The position numbers and the translations under genes were made by a program. From assembly GCA_946481735.1 (NCBI GenBank), contig CAMLOU010000070.1:1-22721 (forward strand): a DNA stretch of 22,721 nt. Direction: 5' to 3'. This DNA is from an uncultured Cellvibrio sp. (GTDB lineage Bacteria; Pseudomonadota; Gammaproteobacteria; Pseudomonadales; Cellvibrionaceae). Of the stretch, positions 1 to 7,662 are shown piece by piece (the stretch's first letter is position 1; every line of letters begins with the position of its first letter). Under the pieces are notes generated by a model. It did not search any database. It saw only the letters and a program-made list of their open reading frames with translations, and was not told where the DNA came from.

Positions 1-864
1 ATGAAACATCTCAATTGGTCATCAGCGATTCAACATTGCCAGCAAGCCGGTCGTGGTTACGTGATTGCCACTATTATCAACACCCAAGGTTCTACCCCGC
101 GTGATGGTGGCAGCAAGATGGTGGTTGATGCTGAGCGGAGTTATGACACTATCGGTGGTGGTCAGTTGGAATTTTTGATTGTGCAGCAGGCGCGCGAGTT
201 ATTGGAAAAAAATCAATTGTGTCAGGTGCTCAAGCCGTTTCCGTTAGCAGCAGAGGCGGCGCAGTGTTGCGGCGGTCATGTAACGGTGATGCTGGAGTGT
301 TTTGCGGCGCGTGATTGGCAGGTTGTGCTGTTTGGTGCGGGACATGTGAGTCGGGCGTTGGTAGCGATCCTGGCGGGGTTGCCGTGTCAGGTGAGGATCA
401 TTGATAGCCGTGCGGATCAGCTGGTTATGCCCTTGCCGGTTAATTGTCGCTTTGAGGTGTTTGCGAATCCGGTGGAGGCGGTTGCGTCTTTGGCTGATAA
501 CGCGTGGGTGGTGGTGTTTACACATGATCATGGTTTGGATTTTCAATTATGCAGCGAGTTGTTGCATCAGGATCGTTGGCGCTATGTAGGGTTGATTGGT
601 TCGGCGACCAAGGCGCTGCGGTTTCGTAAGCGCCTGGCGGATGCCGGGTTTGATGAGGTTGTTATCCGGCAGCTTTACAGCCCCACCGGTTTGCCGGAGG
701 TGAAAGGCAAGTTGCCAATGGAGGTGGCGGTTTCTATTGCAGCGCAGTTGCAGGCGTTGTATTACCAGCATCAGCCGGCAACAACAGGCCGTTCTACATC
801 CTGGCGCGAGATCAAGAATATTCTTCAGCAACCGGGGCAGGCGATTCACAGTGAGAGCGAATAA
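1..864 (+). CDS. xdhC: XdhC, xanthine dehydrogenase maturation factor
   Basis: 287 aa, the normal length of XdhC. In this family the protein binds molybdenum cofactor, promotes its sulfuration and delivers it to xanthine dehydrogenase (XdhAB), which turns hypoxanthine and xanthine into urate in the cytoplasm. Visible signs are the N-terminal XdhC/CoxI domain with the QGSTPR stretch near residue 30, the Cys-Cys-Gly-Gly motif at residues 89-92, and a Rossmann-like C-terminal half with the nucleotide-binding FGAGHVS at 111-117 and LIGSATK near 200. The window begins exactly at the ATG, so the upstream ribosome site cannot be seen, but the N-terminus fits the family. The stop overlaps the uraD start by one base (TAATG), indicating translational coupling. 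xdhA and xdhB are expected immediately upstream (inference). Confidence 0.93.
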   Translation: MKHLNWSSAIQHCQQAGRGYVIATIINTQGSTPRDGGSKMVVDAERSYDTIGGGQLEFLIVQQARELLEKNQLCQVLKPFPLAAEAAQCCGGHVTVMLECFAARDWQVVLFGAGHVSRALVAILAGLPCQVRIIDSRADQLVMPLPVNCRFEVFANPVEAVASLADNAWVVVFTHDHGLDFQLCSELLHQDRWRYVGLIGSATKALRFRKRLADAGFDEVVIRQLYSPTGLPEVKGKLPMEVAVSIAAQLQALYYQHQPATTGRSTSWREIKNILQQPGQAIHSESE

Positions 865-1358
865 TGAATCTGGATCAATTTAATCAGTTGCCCGAAGCCG
901 AGGCTGTTGCACAGTTGTATACCTGTTGTCATTGCCGGAACTGGGCGCAACGGGTGGCAGCCTTGCGTCCATTTGACAGCCGGGAACAGTTATTGCGTGC
1001 GGCGGATGATGTGTGGCGCGATGCGGATGAAGAGGAAATCCTGGAGGCGTTTAAAGGCCACGCACGTATCGGTGATATTGAGTTGTTGCGTTCGCGTTAT
1101 GCGGGGCGCGCGACGGCGGAGCAGGGTCAGGTGGTGAATGCCAGTGAGTCGGTCTTGCGTGAGCTTTACGCATTGAATATCGAGTATGAGCAACGTTACG
1201 GTTTTATTTTTATTGTGTGTGCTACCGGGAAATCAGCCGAGGACATGCTAGGGTTATTGAAAGCGCGGATTGACAATGGCCGGGTTATTGAGCTGATGAA
1301 CGGTGCACATGAACAGGCGGCAATCACCCGCTTGCGACTTGAACAATTACTGCAGTGA
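864..1358 (+). CDS. uraD: OHCU decarboxylase UraD
   Basis: 164 aa, full length for the family. The enzyme decarboxylates 2-oxo-4-hydroxy-4-carboxy-5-ureidoimidazoline to S-allantoin, the third step of urate breakdown. The catalytic histidine lies in GHARIGD (His66; the usual form is HPRIG). The family's C-terminal block is present as YEQRYGFIFIVCATGKSA (about residues 111-128) followed by the NGRVIEL region. It starts on the last base of the xdhC stop codon and ends six bases before uraH, so it sits inside a single transcript with its pathway partners. Confidence 0.93.
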   Translation: MNLDQFNQLPEAEAVAQLYTCCHCRNWAQRVAALRPFDSREQLLRAADDVWRDADEEEILEAFKGHARIGDIELLRSRYAGRATAEQGQVVNASESVLRELYALNIEYEQRYGFIFIVCATGKSAEDMLGLLKARIDNGRVIELMNGAHEQAAITRLRLEQLLQ

Positions 1359-1364
1359 GACGTT

Positions 1365-1703
1365 ATGAATAAACCTCCGATTACGACACACATTCTCAAT
1401 CTGGAAACGGGCAAGCCAGCGGCCGAGGTAGGAGTAACACTGTACGAGCCGGATTCCGCTGCACCACTGGCCAGTGCAAAGACAGACAGTGATGGCCGGG
1501 TATTGCAGTGGGATAACGCATTTATGTTAACAACGGGTTTTTATCGCTTGCACTTTGCGGTGGGTGACTGGTTTGCCAAACGCGGGCAAGGTTGTTTTTA
1601 TCCGGAAATTCTTATTACCTTTCATGTTGCCGATGTTGATCAGCATTACCATGTTCCGCTGTTATTGAATGCCTTTGGTTATTCAACCTATCGCGGTAGT
1701 TGA
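1365..1703 (+). CDS. uraH: 5-hydroxyisourate hydrolase (transthyretin-like)
   Basis: 112 aa, typical of bacterial HIU hydrolase. It opens 5-hydroxyisourate, the product of urate oxidase, to OHCU, the substrate of the preceding gene. The hallmark C-terminal tetrapeptide Tyr-Arg-Gly-Ser is intact (residues 109-112), and the N-terminal THILNLETGKPA block holds the conserved active-site histidine. No signal peptide is seen, so it is cytoplasmic. The gene sits six bases after uraD, with ATG as start, and precedes guaD. Confidence 0.95.
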   Translation: MNKPPITTHILNLETGKPAAEVGVTLYEPDSAAPLASAKTDSDGRVLQWDNAFMLTTGFYRLHFAVGDWFAKRGQGCFYPEILITFHVADVDQHYHVPLLLNAFGYSTYRGS

Positions 1704-1726
1704 GTTGGGCGTTGTTAAGGGCTTCT

Positions 1727-3067
1727 ATGAGTTCACAGGATATCAGCGCGTTTCGCGCGCGAATTTTACACTTTACTGATGTGCCAGATCCCGCTACCGG
1801 CCGGGGTGTTGATTATTATGAAGATGGTGTGCTGCTGGTTGAGCATGGGCGAGTAAAGTCTATTGCCAGTGTGGAAACCATGATCGAACAGGGCTTCGAT
1901 CTGGCGCAATGCCAATATTTTCCCGAGCATTTATTGATGCCGGGTTTTATTGACAGCCACATTCATTATGCCCAAACGGACGTGATTGCTTCTTACGGTG
2001 AACAACTGCTGGATTGGCTCAATGATTACACCTTTCCCACGGAGTTGCAGTTTTCCGATAAAGCATTTGCTGCGCAGGCGGCGGATCAGTTTCTAAAGTT
2101 ATTGCTGGAAAACGGCACCACCAGTGCCATGGTATATACCACTGTCTTTGCCCAATCAACAGAAGCGTTTTTTAAAGCAGCGGCCAAACGCAATCTGCGC
2201 ATGATAGCCGGCAAGGTGATGATGGATCGCCACGCCCCCGAAGCATTATTGGATACACCGGAAACCAGTGAACGCGATTGCCGCGCTTTGATTGAAGGCT
2301 GGCATCACACCAAGCGTTTGCATTACGCCTTGACACCACGGTTTGCGCCTACCAGTTCACCAGTGCAATTGAAGATTACCGGTCAGCTGTATCGCGATTA
2401 TCCCGGCCTGTATATGCAAACCCATTTATCGGAAAATCTGCAGGAAATTGCCTGGGTAAAATCCCTCTATCCGGATGCAACGGATTATCTGGATGTCTAT
2501 GATCGGTTTGGTTTGCTCGGTCAACGCAGTATCTTTGGCCACGGCCTGCATTTAAGTGACCGCGAGGTAACGCGCCTGGCGCAAAGCCAATCCGGTATCG
2601 CCTTTTGCCCCACCTCTAATTTATTTCTCGGCAGTGGATTGTTGGACGTTCAACGTCTTGAGGATGCCGGTGTGCGTTTAAGTATCGCGACAGATGTCGG
2701 CGGTGGAACCAGCTTTTCCCTGTTGCGCACCCTTGCAGAAGCCTACAAGGTGCTGCAACTGCAAGGGCAGAATTTACATCCATTAAAAGGGCTTTATATG
2801 GCGACTCTGGGTAACGCCCGCGCGTTGCAACTGGACGCGTATGTTGGCAACTTTGCGCCGGGTAAAGAAGCAGATTTTATCTTGCTCGATCTGGCGCCCA
2901 CCTTGTTACAACAAAATCGCCAACAAAAAACAACAGATTTGAATGAAACCCTGTTTGCACTAATGATGCTGGGCGACGAGCAAAATATTGCCCGCACCTA
3001 TGTGATGGGTAAACTGGCGTTTCGTCGTTCGTCTCGCGCTCAGGGAGATCTCCAATGGATGGAATGA
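1727..3067 (+). CDS. guaD: Guanine deaminase
   Basis: 446 aa amidohydrolase-superfamily enzyme that converts guanine to xanthine, feeding xanthine dehydrogenase. Metal and substrate motifs are complete: DSHIHY (His78, His80), THLSE (His233, Glu236), FGHGLHL (His272) and TDVGGG (Asp323). I place the start at the ATG at 1727, which has an AAGG sequence a few bases upstream. The open frame also extends to a TTG at 1700 that overlaps the uraH stop, but its nine extra residues are not typical of the family. The 3' end overlaps puuD by 13 bases, which implies coupled translation. Confidence 0.95.
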   Translation: MSSQDISAFRARILHFTDVPDPATGRGVDYYEDGVLLVEHGRVKSIASVETMIEQGFDLAQCQYFPEHLLMPGFIDSHIHYAQTDVIASYGEQLLDWLNDYTFPTELQFSDKAFAAQAADQFLKLLLENGTTSAMVYTTVFAQSTEAFFKAAAKRNLRMIAGKVMMDRHAPEALLDTPETSERDCRALIEGWHHTKRLHYALTPRFAPTSSPVQLKITGQLYRDYPGLYMQTHLSENLQEIAWVKSLYPDATDYLDVYDRFGLLGQRSIFGHGLHLSDREVTRLAQSQSGIAFCPTSNLFLGSGLLDVQRLEDAGVRLSIATDVGGGTSFSLLRTLAEAYKVLQLQGQNLHPLKGLYMATLGNARALQLDAYVGNFAPGKEADFILLDLAPTLLQQNRQQKTTDLNETLFALMMLGDEQNIARTYVMGKLAFRRSSRAQGDLQWME

Positions 3068-4254
3068 TACTGGAGTGGCTGAACCTGGCGTTTCGCTGGT
3101 TTCATGTGGTGGCGGGTATTGCCTGGATCGGGGCATCCTTTTATTTTATCTGGCTGGATTTGAGTTTACGCGAACCGCCACAGTGGAAAAGTGATAAAGG
3201 CATCAAGGGCGATCTCTGGGCAATCCACGGTGGAGGCATTTATGAAATTGCCAAATACCACCTGCGCCCGGAAGCCATGCCGAAACAACTGCACTGGTTC
3301 AAATGGGAGGCTTACAGTACTTGGTTAAGCGGTACCGGCTTGCTGATCCTGATGTACTACCTGCAAGCGCAATCTTACCTGGTGGGCCACAATACCTGGT
3401 TGCAGTCACCCGGCAGTGCGATTGTCGCAAGCCTGTTATTTATTGCCGTCGGCCAGATCATTTATGAATTGCTGCTGCGCACACCGCTGGTCAAAAAAGG
3501 CTTGGCCTTTGCTGCAGTCCTCGTCGTGTTTATAACCTTTGCCAGTTGGCTCGCCCACCAATTATTTTCGGCGCGCGCCGCGTATTTACATGTCGGCGCC
3601 ATGATAGCCACCTGGATGGCCGGCAATGTGTTCTGGGGCATCATGCCCGCACAACGCAAATTCGTCGCCGCCGTCAGTGAAAATCGCGAACCGGATGTGA
3701 ATACCGCACTCTTCGCCAAGCTCCGCTCCACCCACAACAACTACCTGACACTGCCGGTTATTTTTTGCATGATCAGTAATCACTATCCCTTTGTTTACGG
3801 TCATCCGTACAACTGGTTGGCTCTGGTCGTTATCGGCAGTTTGTTGGCCTGGGGGCGCCATTTCTTTAACCTGAAACATCGCGACATTATCAAACCGGGC
3901 ATTCTGATCTCCGCCGCTGCAGGTATGGTTTTGGTTGCGATAGTCATGGGTTTTACAAAAAATACAACAGCGCGTGAATCTGCCGGTGAACAACCACAAT
4001 TGACTGAGTCACGCGAAATGCAGATTCAAACCATTCTCACCACGCATTGCTCCAATTGCCATGCCTCTTCTCCCACGCAACCGGGCTTCAATGCTCCACC
4101 GGCGGGTTTGCTGATTGATACATTGGAGCACTTAACTGTGGTAAAAACCCGAGCAATTCCAGCCATCAACTCCGGCTATATGCCACTTGGAAATTTCACG
4201 TCCATGACAGACGAGGAACGCCAGGCCCTCTTGTTATGGTTGGAGGAGCATTAA
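3055..4254 (+). CDS. puuD: Membrane urate oxidase PuuD with C-terminal cytochrome c domain
   Basis: 399 aa. In PuuD-type enzymes an N-terminal integral-membrane domain (urate oxidase N, formerly DUF989) is fused to a cytochrome c domain and oxidises urate to 5-hydroxyisourate without a cofactor-free uricase or the FAD enzyme HpxO. About eight hydrophobic segments are visible between residues 10 and 305, starting with FRWFHVVAGIAWIGASFYF. The heme site Cys332-Ser-Asn-Cys335-His336 and a likely axial methionine, Met376 in YMPLGN, lie in the C-terminal domain. The ATG at 3055 has GGGAG seven bases upstream; a second ATG at 3064 would give an ATGA overlap with guaD but a poorer ribosome site. Electrons presumably pass to the respiratory chain (inference). 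Confidence 0.93.
   Translation: MDGMILEWLNLAFRWFHVVAGIAWIGASFYFIWLDLSLREPPQWKSDKGIKGDLWAIHGGGIYEIAKYHLRPEAMPKQLHWFKWEAYSTWLSGTGLLILMYYLQAQSYLVGHNTWLQSPGSAIVASLLFIAVGQIIYELLLRTPLVKKGLAFAAVLVVFITFASWLAHQLFSARAAYLHVGAMIATWMAGNVFWGIMPAQRKFVAAVSENREPDVNTALFAKLRSTHNNYLTLPVIFCMISNHYPFVYGHPYNWLALVVIGSLLAWGRHFFNLKHRDIIKPGILISAAAGMVLVAIVMGFTKNTTARESAGEQPQLTESREMQIQTILTTHCSNCHASSPTQPGFNAPPAGLLIDTLEHLTVVKTRAIPAINSGYMPLGNFTSMTDEERQALLLWLEEH
4242..4248 (+). promoter_or_regulatory. Ribosome binding site for the GTG-started DUF1330 gene
   Basis: GGAGGAG lies six bases upstream of the GTG at 4255, inside the last codons of puuD. The strong site supports the GTG start directly after the puuD stop. Confidence 0.7.
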
Positions 4255-4557
4255 GTGGCTGCCTATGTGATTGTCGATATTGATGTGCACGATCATGAAA
4301 ACTACCCTAATTACCTCGCGCAAATTACCCCGACGGTAAAATCCTGCGGTGGTCGCTATCTGGTTCGCGGTGCCGATGCACAAATTATTTCAGGGACATG
4401 GCAACCCAAACGCTTGGTGGTGATGGAATTCCCCAATAAAGAAACTGCCCACTATTGGGCCACCTGCGCTGAATATGCACCGATTCATGCCTTACGAAAT
4501 CAATATGCTACAGCTAATATGATTATTGTTGAGGGCAGTGTGGATTTTTTTGGCTAG
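4255..4557 (+). CDS. DUF1330 family protein
   Basis: 100 aa, a small alpha/beta ferredoxin-like (dimeric alpha-beta barrel) protein of the DUF1330 type. The family pattern is clear: AAYVIVDIDVHD at the start, the GGRYLVRG turn near residue 32, then KRLVVMEFPNKETAHYW and the final IIVEGS strand. Its biochemical role is unknown. It begins with GTG on the base after the puuD stop, so it is the last gene of the urate operon. A role assisting urate oxidation or handling a reactive intermediate is only a guess from position. Confidence 0.85.
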   Translation: MAAYVIVDIDVHDHENYPNYLAQITPTVKSCGGRYLVRGADAQIISGTWQPKRLVVMEFPNKETAHYWATCAEYAPIHALRNQYATANMIIVEGSVDFFG

Positions 4558-4606
4558 ATCTTTTTTTTAATATTTAATTCACACAGTTTAAAAATGGCAC
4601 AAAGAG

Positions 4607-4706
4607 CCAGGCCGAAGAGGGGTGCGAGACCATCAGCGGCATGGATGCCGCTGTTGAGCCTACAAGGAGATATTCACGGCGTGTCTCGCACCCCTCTTCG
4701 GCCTGG
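4607..4706 (-). repeat. Nested-hairpin repeat, copy A
   Basis: A perfect 23-base inverted repeat (4607-4629 with 4684-4706) encloses a 54-base core at 4630-4683. The core holds a second hairpin, CAGCGGCA-tgga-TGCCGCTG, and on the minus strand reads GTGAATATCTCCTTGTAGGC ahead of that hairpin. It matches 47 of 54 bases of the cores at 16052-16105 and 16348-16401. One difference is a compensated G-C to C-G swap in the inner stem. The GTAG foot before a hairpin resembles RAYT-mobilised REP elements. Confidence 0.85.
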
Positions 4707-4735
4707 ATCTCCTCCATCGTGGCACCAACAAGGCC

Positions 4736-4839
4736 GCCTGATAAACTGATGTCCTTTTGAAAACGCATAAATACATCCCTGTAGCGCCCTCACGTCATCC
4801 TTGACGTGAGGGTTTCAGAAGGACATCAGTCCATCAGGC
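4736..4839 (+). repeat. Nested-hairpin repeat, copy D (divergent)
   Basis: Arms 4736-4762 and 4813-4839 pair over 27 positions with three mismatches. The core (4763-4812) contains AATACATCCCTGTAG, identical to copies B and C, followed by an 11-base perfect stem (4787-4797 with 4802-4812) around the conserved TCCT loop. The stem sequence (CCCTCACGTCA) is unrelated to the stems of the other copies although the loop and the GTAG foot are kept. Orientation is opposite to copy A. Confidence 0.8.
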
Positions 4840-4985
4840 TCAGTGCCACATCCATCTCAGGAATACTTCTTGCAATCAACTCCTCGATCTACCCATCCCG
4901 AACAAATCTCGTAAGGACTCCCTGTATCAGGAATCGGCATCCGGGTATCTTCACTATCAACAATCCAGCTACGAGTAGTCAAACC

Positions 4986-5909
4986 ATGAAGAAAATCAGA
5001 AAAGCAGTTGCTCTGTTAATGGGAATTGTTGCACTGACGCTGGTCAGTTGCGCATCGGTTGAGAAAACGCCTAACTTCGCCTACACCGAACAGGAAGTAC
5101 AACTGAATGCCGGTATGTACTATGTGCCGGGTATTCTCGTCAAACCAAAACTCAAAGCCGGCCAAAAGATACCGGTGGTTGTCATGTTGCACGGTACTGC
5201 TTCACAGAAAAATGAAGTCGGTAATTTATACCAACGCCTTGCGGTGTCACTGGCCAAGCGCGGCTATGCATCATTGCGTATCGACTTTGCGGGCACCGGT
5301 GACAGTCTGGCCGATTACAAACTGTATAACCTAACCACTGCGAAACACGACACCAAAACTGCCCTGAATTATTTAGTGCGCCAGGAAATATTCGATCTTG
5401 ATCGTATGGGGCTGATTGGTTTCAGCCAGGGCGGGTTGATTGCGCAGTTGGTTGCTGCGGAAGATAAACGCATCAAGGCCATGGTGACCTGGTCCAGCGT
5501 GGTGGGTGACGGAGTTACGGTATTTGAGTCCTTCTTCGATAAATATTATGCCGAAGCCAAAGAAAATGGTTTTGCGGTGGTGACATTTCCATGGCGTGCT
5601 GAGCCGTTGCATTTTGGTTTGCAATGGTTCAACGAAATTAGCAGTAATACCAGTTTTACCGATATGAAAAATTATCAGGGAAAACTCCTCGCCGTAGCAG
5701 GCACGGAGGACACGCTGGTTCCGCCGATCTCCTCAACGCGCCTGGTTAACACCATCGGCCCGGAGCGTGCCTCGTTAATGCTGATTGACAATGCAGATCA
5801 TCTGTTTAATGTTCTTGCAGACAGCGATGAAAATACCCTCGCGGAAGATCAAACTATTCCGGAGTTGGTGTTGCAGTCCACCACGGATTGGTTCGCTAAA
5901 ACACTGTGA
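4986..5909 (+). CDS. Lipoprotein alpha/beta hydrolase
   Basis: 307 aa from the ATG at 4986. The frame stays open back to 4806, but that extension would translate part of the repeat at 4736-4839 and lies before a clear signal peptide, so I reject it. The N-terminus MKKIRKAVALLMGIVALTLV leads to a lipobox ending at Cys22, so the protein should be a periplasm-facing lipoprotein. The alpha/beta hydrolase fold shows VVMLHGT (about 60), the nucleophile elbow GFSQGG (Ser147), the acid in GTEDTL (Asp242) and the base in NADHLF (His272). This is a complete triad for an esterase or dienelactone hydrolase-like enzyme. The substrate is unknown, and it need not belong to the purine pathway. Confidence 0.85.
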   Translation: MKKIRKAVALLMGIVALTLVSCASVEKTPNFAYTEQEVQLNAGMYYVPGILVKPKLKAGQKIPVVVMLHGTASQKNEVGNLYQRLAVSLAKRGYASLRIDFAGTGDSLADYKLYNLTTAKHDTKTALNYLVRQEIFDLDRMGLIGFSQGGLIAQLVAAEDKRIKAMVTWSSVVGDGVTVFESFFDKYYAEAKENGFAVVTFPWRAEPLHFGLQWFNEISSNTSFTDMKNYQGKLLAVAGTEDTLVPPISSTRLVNTIGPERASLMLIDNADHLFNVLADSDENTLAEDQTIPELVLQSTTDWFAKTL

Positions 5910-5998
5910 CATTTCAATCCACTTATTTCAGTGAACGATGAGCACAACCTCCTGTCCCACGCTTTACATACGCAACATAACTTTCATAGGAGGTTTTT

Positions 5999-6562
5999 AT
6001 GAAAAGGCACGTTGAAGGTAAGCGCGTGGCGATCCTCGCGACCAACGGTTTTGAGGAATCGGAATTAAAGTCACCTAAAGCGGCATTGACCGAAGCGGGT
6101 GTGAAGGTGGATGTGGTGTCGCTGGAAAAAGGTGAGATTCGCGGCTGGTCCAATAAGGACTGGAGCGGTACTTGCCCAGTGGATAAAGTAGTGGCTGATG
6201 TTAAAGCGGAAGACTACGACATGCTGGTTATTCCTGGCGGTCTGTATAATCCGGACAGCTTGCGGACCAATCAGGATGCGCTGCGCTTTGCGCGGGATTT
6301 TTTCGAACAGCACAAGCCAGTGGCAGCTATCTGTCACGCGCCTTGGGTGTTGATCAGTGCCGGTGTGGTGGACGGTCGAACCATGACGTCGTATCCGTCA
6401 GTAAAAGATGATTTATGTAATGCTGGGGCAAAATGGGTAGATAAAGAGGTTGTTGTGGATAAAGGTCTGGTCACTAGCCGCACACCAAAAGACCTGGACG
6501 CGTTCAATAAAAAAGTGCTGGAGGAATTGGCCGAAGGGAAGCATGCGCGACAGGTTGCTTAA
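5999..6562 (+). CDS. DJ-1/PfpI family protein (glutamine amidotransferase-like)
   Basis: 187 aa, the usual length of PfpI/YhbO-type proteins. An AGGAGG ribosome site sits just upstream. The nucleophile elbow AAICHAPW places the catalytic cysteine at residue 112 with His113, and Glu19 in NGFEESEL is the conserved acid. Family members are reported as stress-protective deglycases, proteases or glyoxalases; which applies here cannot be read from sequence. It is cytoplasmic and is followed by a hairpin that may end transcription. It converges with puuE and has no evident link to purine degradation. Confidence 0.88.
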   Translation: MKRHVEGKRVAILATNGFEESELKSPKAALTEAGVKVDVVSLEKGEIRGWSNKDWSGTCPVDKVVADVKAEDYDMLVIPGGLYNPDSLRTNQDALRFARDFFEQHKPVAAICHAPWVLISAGVVDGRTMTSYPSVKDDLCNAGAKWVDKEVVVDKGLVTSRTPKDLDAFNKKVLEELAEGKHARQVA

Positions 6563-6607
6563 TGTAGAGTTTGATTAATTTGGCGTTTGCTTGATTCGCT
6601 GGATACG

Positions 6608-6630
6608 GCCCGGCTGTCGCCGGGCTGTTT
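6608..6630 (+). terminator. Possible Rho-independent terminator after the PfpI gene
   Basis: A perfect 7-base GC stem, GCCCGGC-tgtc-GCCGGGC (6608-6625), is followed by TGTTT and a further interrupted T-rich run. It lies between the convergent PfpI and puuE genes. The T tract is weak, so termination is plausible but not certain. Confidence 0.45.
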
Positions 6631-6665
6631 ACTCTTTTATACCAATCGTTTTTTCATTATTTACT

Positions 6666-7589
6666 TCACTCGGTAATGCGCTTCGGCGGGTGTTGTTCAT
6701 GCCAGTGCTGCGCAATATCAACACGCCGACAAACCCAGGTGTCCTGAAATTTCAATATATATTGCAGGAAGCGTTCCAGTGCCTGGATGCGTCCGGGGCG
6801 GCCGATAATGCGGCAATGCAAACCTACACTCATCATCTTGGGTGTGCTGTGGCCTTCGGCATAGAGCGCATCGAAGCTGTCTTTTAAATAGGTATAAAAC
6901 TGATCACCGCAGTTAAATCCTTGAGGCGAAGCAAAGCGCATATCGTTTGCATCGAGTGTGTAGGGAATAATTAAATGCGGCTTGCCATGGTCGTGGTTCC
7001 AATAGGGCAGGTCATCAGCATAGGAATCTGAATCATATAAAAATCCGCCCTGTTCAATAATCAATGAACGGGTGTTGGGGCTGTCGCGGCCGGTGTACCA
7101 ACCCAGTGGCCGGGAACCGGTCACGTGTGTGTGAATGTCTATCGCTTTTTGAATCTGTTCGCGTTCAACGTCTATCGGCATAAATTGATGGTCTATCCAG
7201 CGCCAGGCATGGCTGGCGATTTCCCAGTCAGCGTCGAGCATGGCGGCAACGGCATCGGGGTTGCGTTCAAGGGCCATGGCAACGCCGTACACGGTAACCG
7301 GCATCTGGTACTTTTTGAACAGGCGATGCAAACGCCAGAAGCCGGCGCGGCTGCCGTATTCGTAGATGGACTCCATGCTCATATGGCGGGCTTCATAAGC
7401 GCGCGCGCCGATAATTTCCGAGAGGAATGTCTCAGAGGCCGGATCGCCGTGGAGCACGCAATTCTCACCACCTTCCTCGTAGTTAATGACAAATTGCACC
7501 GCAATGCGCGCGCTGCCGGGCCAGTTGGCGTGAGGTGGGTGTTCGCCGTAGCCGATGAGATCGCGGGGGTAGGGCGTTTTTTCGTTCAT
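6666..7589 (-). CDS. puuE: Allantoinase PuuE (polysaccharide deacetylase fold)
   Basis: 307 aa, the usual length of the PuuE-type allantoinase, which hydrolyses allantoin to allantoate and belongs to the carbohydrate esterase 4/polysaccharide deacetylase superfamily, not the amidohydrolase AllB type. Recognisable blocks are YPRDLIGYGEHPPHANWPG at the N-terminus, the NYEEGGEN motif near residue 36, EIASHAWRW around 123-131 (metal-site His) and the GWYTGRDSPNTRSL block near 163. It is the only clear minus-strand gene. It completes the route begun by the left-hand operon, although it is transcribed separately and towards that operon. GGAAA lies upstream of its ATG. Confidence 0.92.
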   Translation of the reverse strand: MNEKTPYPRDLIGYGEHPPHANWPGSARIAVQFVINYEEGGENCVLHGDPASETFLSEIIGARAYEARHMSMESIYEYGSRAGFWRLHRLFKKYQMPVTVYGVAMALERNPDAVAAMLDADWEIASHAWRWIDHQFMPIDVEREQIQKAIDIHTHVTGSRPLGWYTGRDSPNTRSLIIEQGGFLYDSDSYADDLPYWNHDHGKPHLIIPYTLDANDMRFASPQGFNCGDQFYTYLKDSFDALYAEGHSTPKMMSVGLHCRIIGRPGRIQALERFLQYILKFQDTWVCRRVDIAQHWHEQHPPKRITE

Positions 7590-7662
7590 GAGATTTCCGT
7601 TGTGTTGGGTTTTATCAGGAACCAGTTTGACTGGTAGCTTTTGTGATTCTTTTGGAGTGCTT

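Larger units (their letters stand above)
4558..4985. other. 428-base intergenic region with two nested-hairpin repeats
   Basis: No convincing gene. It opens with a T-rich stretch (4561-4568) lacking a clear preceding hairpin, then holds repeat copies at 4607-4706 and 4736-4839 in opposite orientation, separated by 29 bases. From 4840 to 4985 I see no recognisable signal other than the presumed promoter and weak ribosome site of the hydrolase that starts at 4986. Confidence 0.7.

Noticed and set aside
244..849. Open frames on the minus strand within xdhC
   Set aside because: They are antisense shadows of xdhC, have no recognisable domain and no ribosome site.
4607..4839. Integron attC sites or a CRISPR array
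   Set aside because: There is no GTTRRRY-type core, no gene cassette order and no regular spacer-repeat alternation; the conserved part is internal and the variable part is paired arms.
4806..4985. N-terminal extension of the lipoprotein hydrolase (60 extra codons)
   Set aside because: It reads through part of the hairpin repeat at 4736-4839 and would bury a clear lipoprotein signal peptide that begins at the ATG at 4986.
7125..7637. 170-codon plus-strand frame opposite puuE
   Set aside because: Its codons mirror the puuE coding sequence; puuE is a complete, well-conserved protein and the antisense product resembles nothing.
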